A stretch of 64,000 bases of DNA from positions 1-64,000 of the forward strand of contig NZ_JMGA01000008.1 of assembly GCF_000765145.1 (NCBI RefSeq), in the 5' to 3' direction. The position numbers and the translations under genes are program-made. Below the pieces are notes generated by a model. It saw only the letters and a program-made list of their open reading frames with translations, was not told where the DNA came from and did no database searches. This document shows, piece by piece, positions 62,585-64,000 of the stretch (position 1 is its first letter; each line of letters opens with the position of its first letter). This stretch comes from Desulfosporosinus sp. HMP52 (lineage in GTDB: Bacteria > Bacillota > Desulfitobacteriia > Desulfitobacteriales > Desulfitobacteriaceae).

Positions 62585-63610
62585 TTAAATACTAAAGGTA
62601 TGGTTGCCGATACGTTTGATGACAGTACGACTCTTAATCCATTTGTCGGTAGCCGTTTGGGGGTTGTAGTAAAAAATTGCCCCATTTGTCGGGTCCAGGC
62701 CGGATAGAGCGGCTTCGGCTGCTTTGTAGGCTTGATCATCGGGATCTAAATGAATTTGCCGATCGTCCACGGCTGTAAAAGCTCCGGATTGGTAGACAAT
62801 TCCTTTTATTGTTTTAGGAAACCGGGGATCCTTGAGTCGATTAAGTACAACCGCTCCAACAGCTACTTGGCCTAAGAAATCTTCTCCGCGAGCTTCTCCG
62901 TAGATGACCCGACTCAATAGCTCTACTTCCTCTTTGGAGACTAGACGTCCCAAACCACGGGAGTGAATTTGACTGTCGTCTTTAGGATCGGGGAGCGACC
63001 TAACCTGTTTGTCAATTTTCTTTGTGTCTTGAGTTACAATTATCTCGTAGGTCTGAATATCTGATTTCGGTTGTTCGGAAGACAGTTGGCCTGAATCAGC
63101 AACGCTGGACTCTTGTTTATAAACTGTTGCTAACACTGGGATACTTCGTAAGATATTAACCCACCATGGCGTGTCTTCGACAACTTCTTTTACTTTCTCA
63201 GCAGAGATTACCGGGGTAGTTGAAACTGCTACGACTTCCTTTGTATATTCCTTAACATCCCTGGGCTGGAGGTCCTCAGTTTTTTTCTGAATGATTGGGT
63301 TGGGAACCCATAAGGTCTGTCCCTCCCGAATTTGATCAGGACTTTTTATCCGGTTGAATTTTACGAGTTCATCAACGGAGGTTTGATACCTTTCTGCTAA
63401 ATGCCAAAGAGTTTCACCACGCTGAACTGCTATCTTCATGGTAGTTGACGAATTTGGATAGATCCCTTTATTTACATTGTTAACGATTTTGCTCCCGAGT
63501 CCTAGCGCAGGATAGATATTGGCCTGCCATAAACACAGACACATTATCCCACATAGGAAAATCGCCAAAGACTTCCGACATCGTCGGTGTGGTAATAAAA
63601 TAAAAATCAC
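62585..63610 (-). CDS. SleB-type cell wall hydrolase with LysM domain
   Basis: The 341-residue product has a signal sequence (KSLAIFLCGIMCLCLWQANI), a LysM peptidoglycan-binding repeat (about 55-105: QRGETLWHLAERYQTSVDEL), a linker, and a C-terminal Hydrolase_2/SleB domain (about 220-341: LLSRVIYGEARGEDFLGQVA, VLNRLKDPRFPKTI, YQSGAFTAVDD, PTNGAIFYYNP). SleB-type enzymes degrade cortex peptidoglycan in germination. The GTG start overlaps the best purine stretch (AAGAGGTGA), so the true start could be a few codons later. Confidence 0.88.
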   Translation of the reverse strand: MIFILLPHRRCRKSLAIFLCGIMCLCLWQANIYPALGLGSKIVNNVNKGIYPNSSTTMKIAVQRGETLWHLAERYQTSVDELVKFNRIKSPDQIREGQTLWVPNPIIQKKTEDLQPRDVKEYTKEVVAVSTTPVISAEKVKEVVEDTPWWVNILRSIPVLATVYKQESSVADSGQLSSEQPKSDIQTYEIIVTQDTKKIDKQVRSLPDPKDDSQIHSRGLGRLVSKEEVELLSRVIYGEARGEDFLGQVAVGAVVLNRLKDPRFPKTIKGIVYQSGAFTAVDDRQIHLDPDDQAYKAAEAALSGLDPTNGAIFYYNPQTATDKWIKSRTVIKRIGNHTFSI

Positions 63611-63812
63611 CTCTTGTTATAGACTATTTCTAGTCTTTCCCAATTAAGGTGGGTTTTATAACTACCTGCTTAAATGCTTAATAGTGGCAGAATGCTTTTT
63701 CCTTATTTGTCATATGCTACTATGGCATACATATACTATTATGACTGAGCAAAGATAGATTAGTCTCATCTTTTGTTTTGTCGATTATTGTAAGTGAGGT
63801 GAGGTTGACAAC

Positions 63813-64000
63813 TTGAAGGCTTTTATCAAAAACCTGTTATTGTCGTTATCTCCCCCTGAAGATCCCCCCCTCAGCGAGGAGGAACGCCTGCTTGCGGAAA
63901 TCGAAGAAACTAGAGAAAAAATGGAACACGCCTGGAACCGCCTGGATTATGCGGCTCCAGAATATGTAGAAATTGCCGTACTCGAGCTTCTGCTCGCTGA
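63813..64000 (+). CDS. DUF2508 (YaaL-like) protein, cut by window end
   Basis: A TTG start behind GAGGTGAGG opens a frame that runs off the window after 62 codons. The visible part begins MKAFIKNLLLSLSPPEDPP and contains ERLLAEIEETREKMEHAWNRLDYAAPEYVEIAVLE (in pieces: an acidic helix, then W-N-R-L-D-Y), the pattern of DUF2508 proteins encoded near recR and bofA in spore-formers. Function unknown. Confidence 0.75.
   Translation, partial: MKAFIKNLLLSLSPPEDPPLSEEERLLAEIEETREKMEHAWNRLDYAAPEYVEIAVLELLLA

Noticed and set aside
1-64000. CRISPR array or prophage
   Set aside because: No regularly spaced short repeats with unique spacers and no phage structural, integrase or cas genes were seen; the repeats present are irregular and structured.

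Overview
The window looks like a chromosomal segment of a spore-forming, anaerobic Gram-positive bacterium of the class Clostridia. The best fit is the Desulfosporosinus/Desulfitobacterium group, but that is an inference from gene content and style; there is no rRNA here to settle it. Supporting signs are sporulation and germination genes (spoIIR, a GerMN lipoprotein, a SleB-type hydrolase, a YlbF/YmcA protein), S-layer-homology and cell-wall-binding-repeat surface proteins, a two-subunit class I fumarase, a B12-dependent glutamate mutase pathway, strong AGGAGG ribosome binding sites and sigma-A-type promoters.

Layout. 0.6-3.2 kb: clpX and tig, without the clpP usually found between them. 3.4-9 kb: small membrane proteins, tRNA-Leu, tRNA-Thr, a secreted DUF5667-like protein and a tRNA-His/Arg/Pro operon. 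9.1-19.3 kb: a leftward run of housekeeping and sensory genes (rdgB, rph, a P-loop protein, an acyltransferase-like membrane protein, an O-methyltransferase, an HD-GYP protein, a globin-coupled chemoreceptor, a siroheme-reductase-like protein, two-subunit fumarase). 19.6-24.6 kb: a large FN3/CWB2 surface protein and a secreted six-repeat protein. 24.7-40.7 kb: the metabolic core (below). 41-51.3 kb: YcdB/SLH and CWB2 surface proteins, a MacAB-like export system and its likely two-component regulator. 51.7-64 kb: a MarR regulator, an orphan antitoxin, sporulation genes, a ZIP transporter, a degenerate SGNH hydrolase, a stand-alone TnpB element, a cluster of small proteins, a Tat-type phosphoesterase, a SleB hydrolase and the start of a DUF2508 gene at the window edge.

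How the genes work together. The genes from 40.7 down to 24.7 kb all read leftward and spell a glutamate fermentation route: GntR regulator, glutamate racemase, glutamate mutase (glmS, glmL, glmE), methylaspartate ammonia-lyase, then a full 'citrate lyase' set (citD, E, F, C, X, G). In this setting the lyase could well act as a citramalate lyase, and the fumarase at 17.8-19.3 kb is a candidate for the missing mesaconase step. A 2-hydroxyacyl-CoA-dehydratase-like protein with its ATP-dependent activator and a beta-carbonic anhydrase sit between the two halves.

Several intergenic spaces hold structured, repeated DNA instead of genes. I see three families: family 1 at 1-552, 34742-35360 and 59958-60155; family 2 at about 13179-13475 and 62373-62584, with near-perfect inverted ends and one edge touching a stop codon; family 3 at 51367-51659 with a further arm at 45250-45291. 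The stand-alone TnpB gene lacks the usual zinc-ribbon cysteines and is followed by a folded 3' region that could be a guide-RNA scaffold. These repeats and the TnpB locus are the least explained parts of the window.
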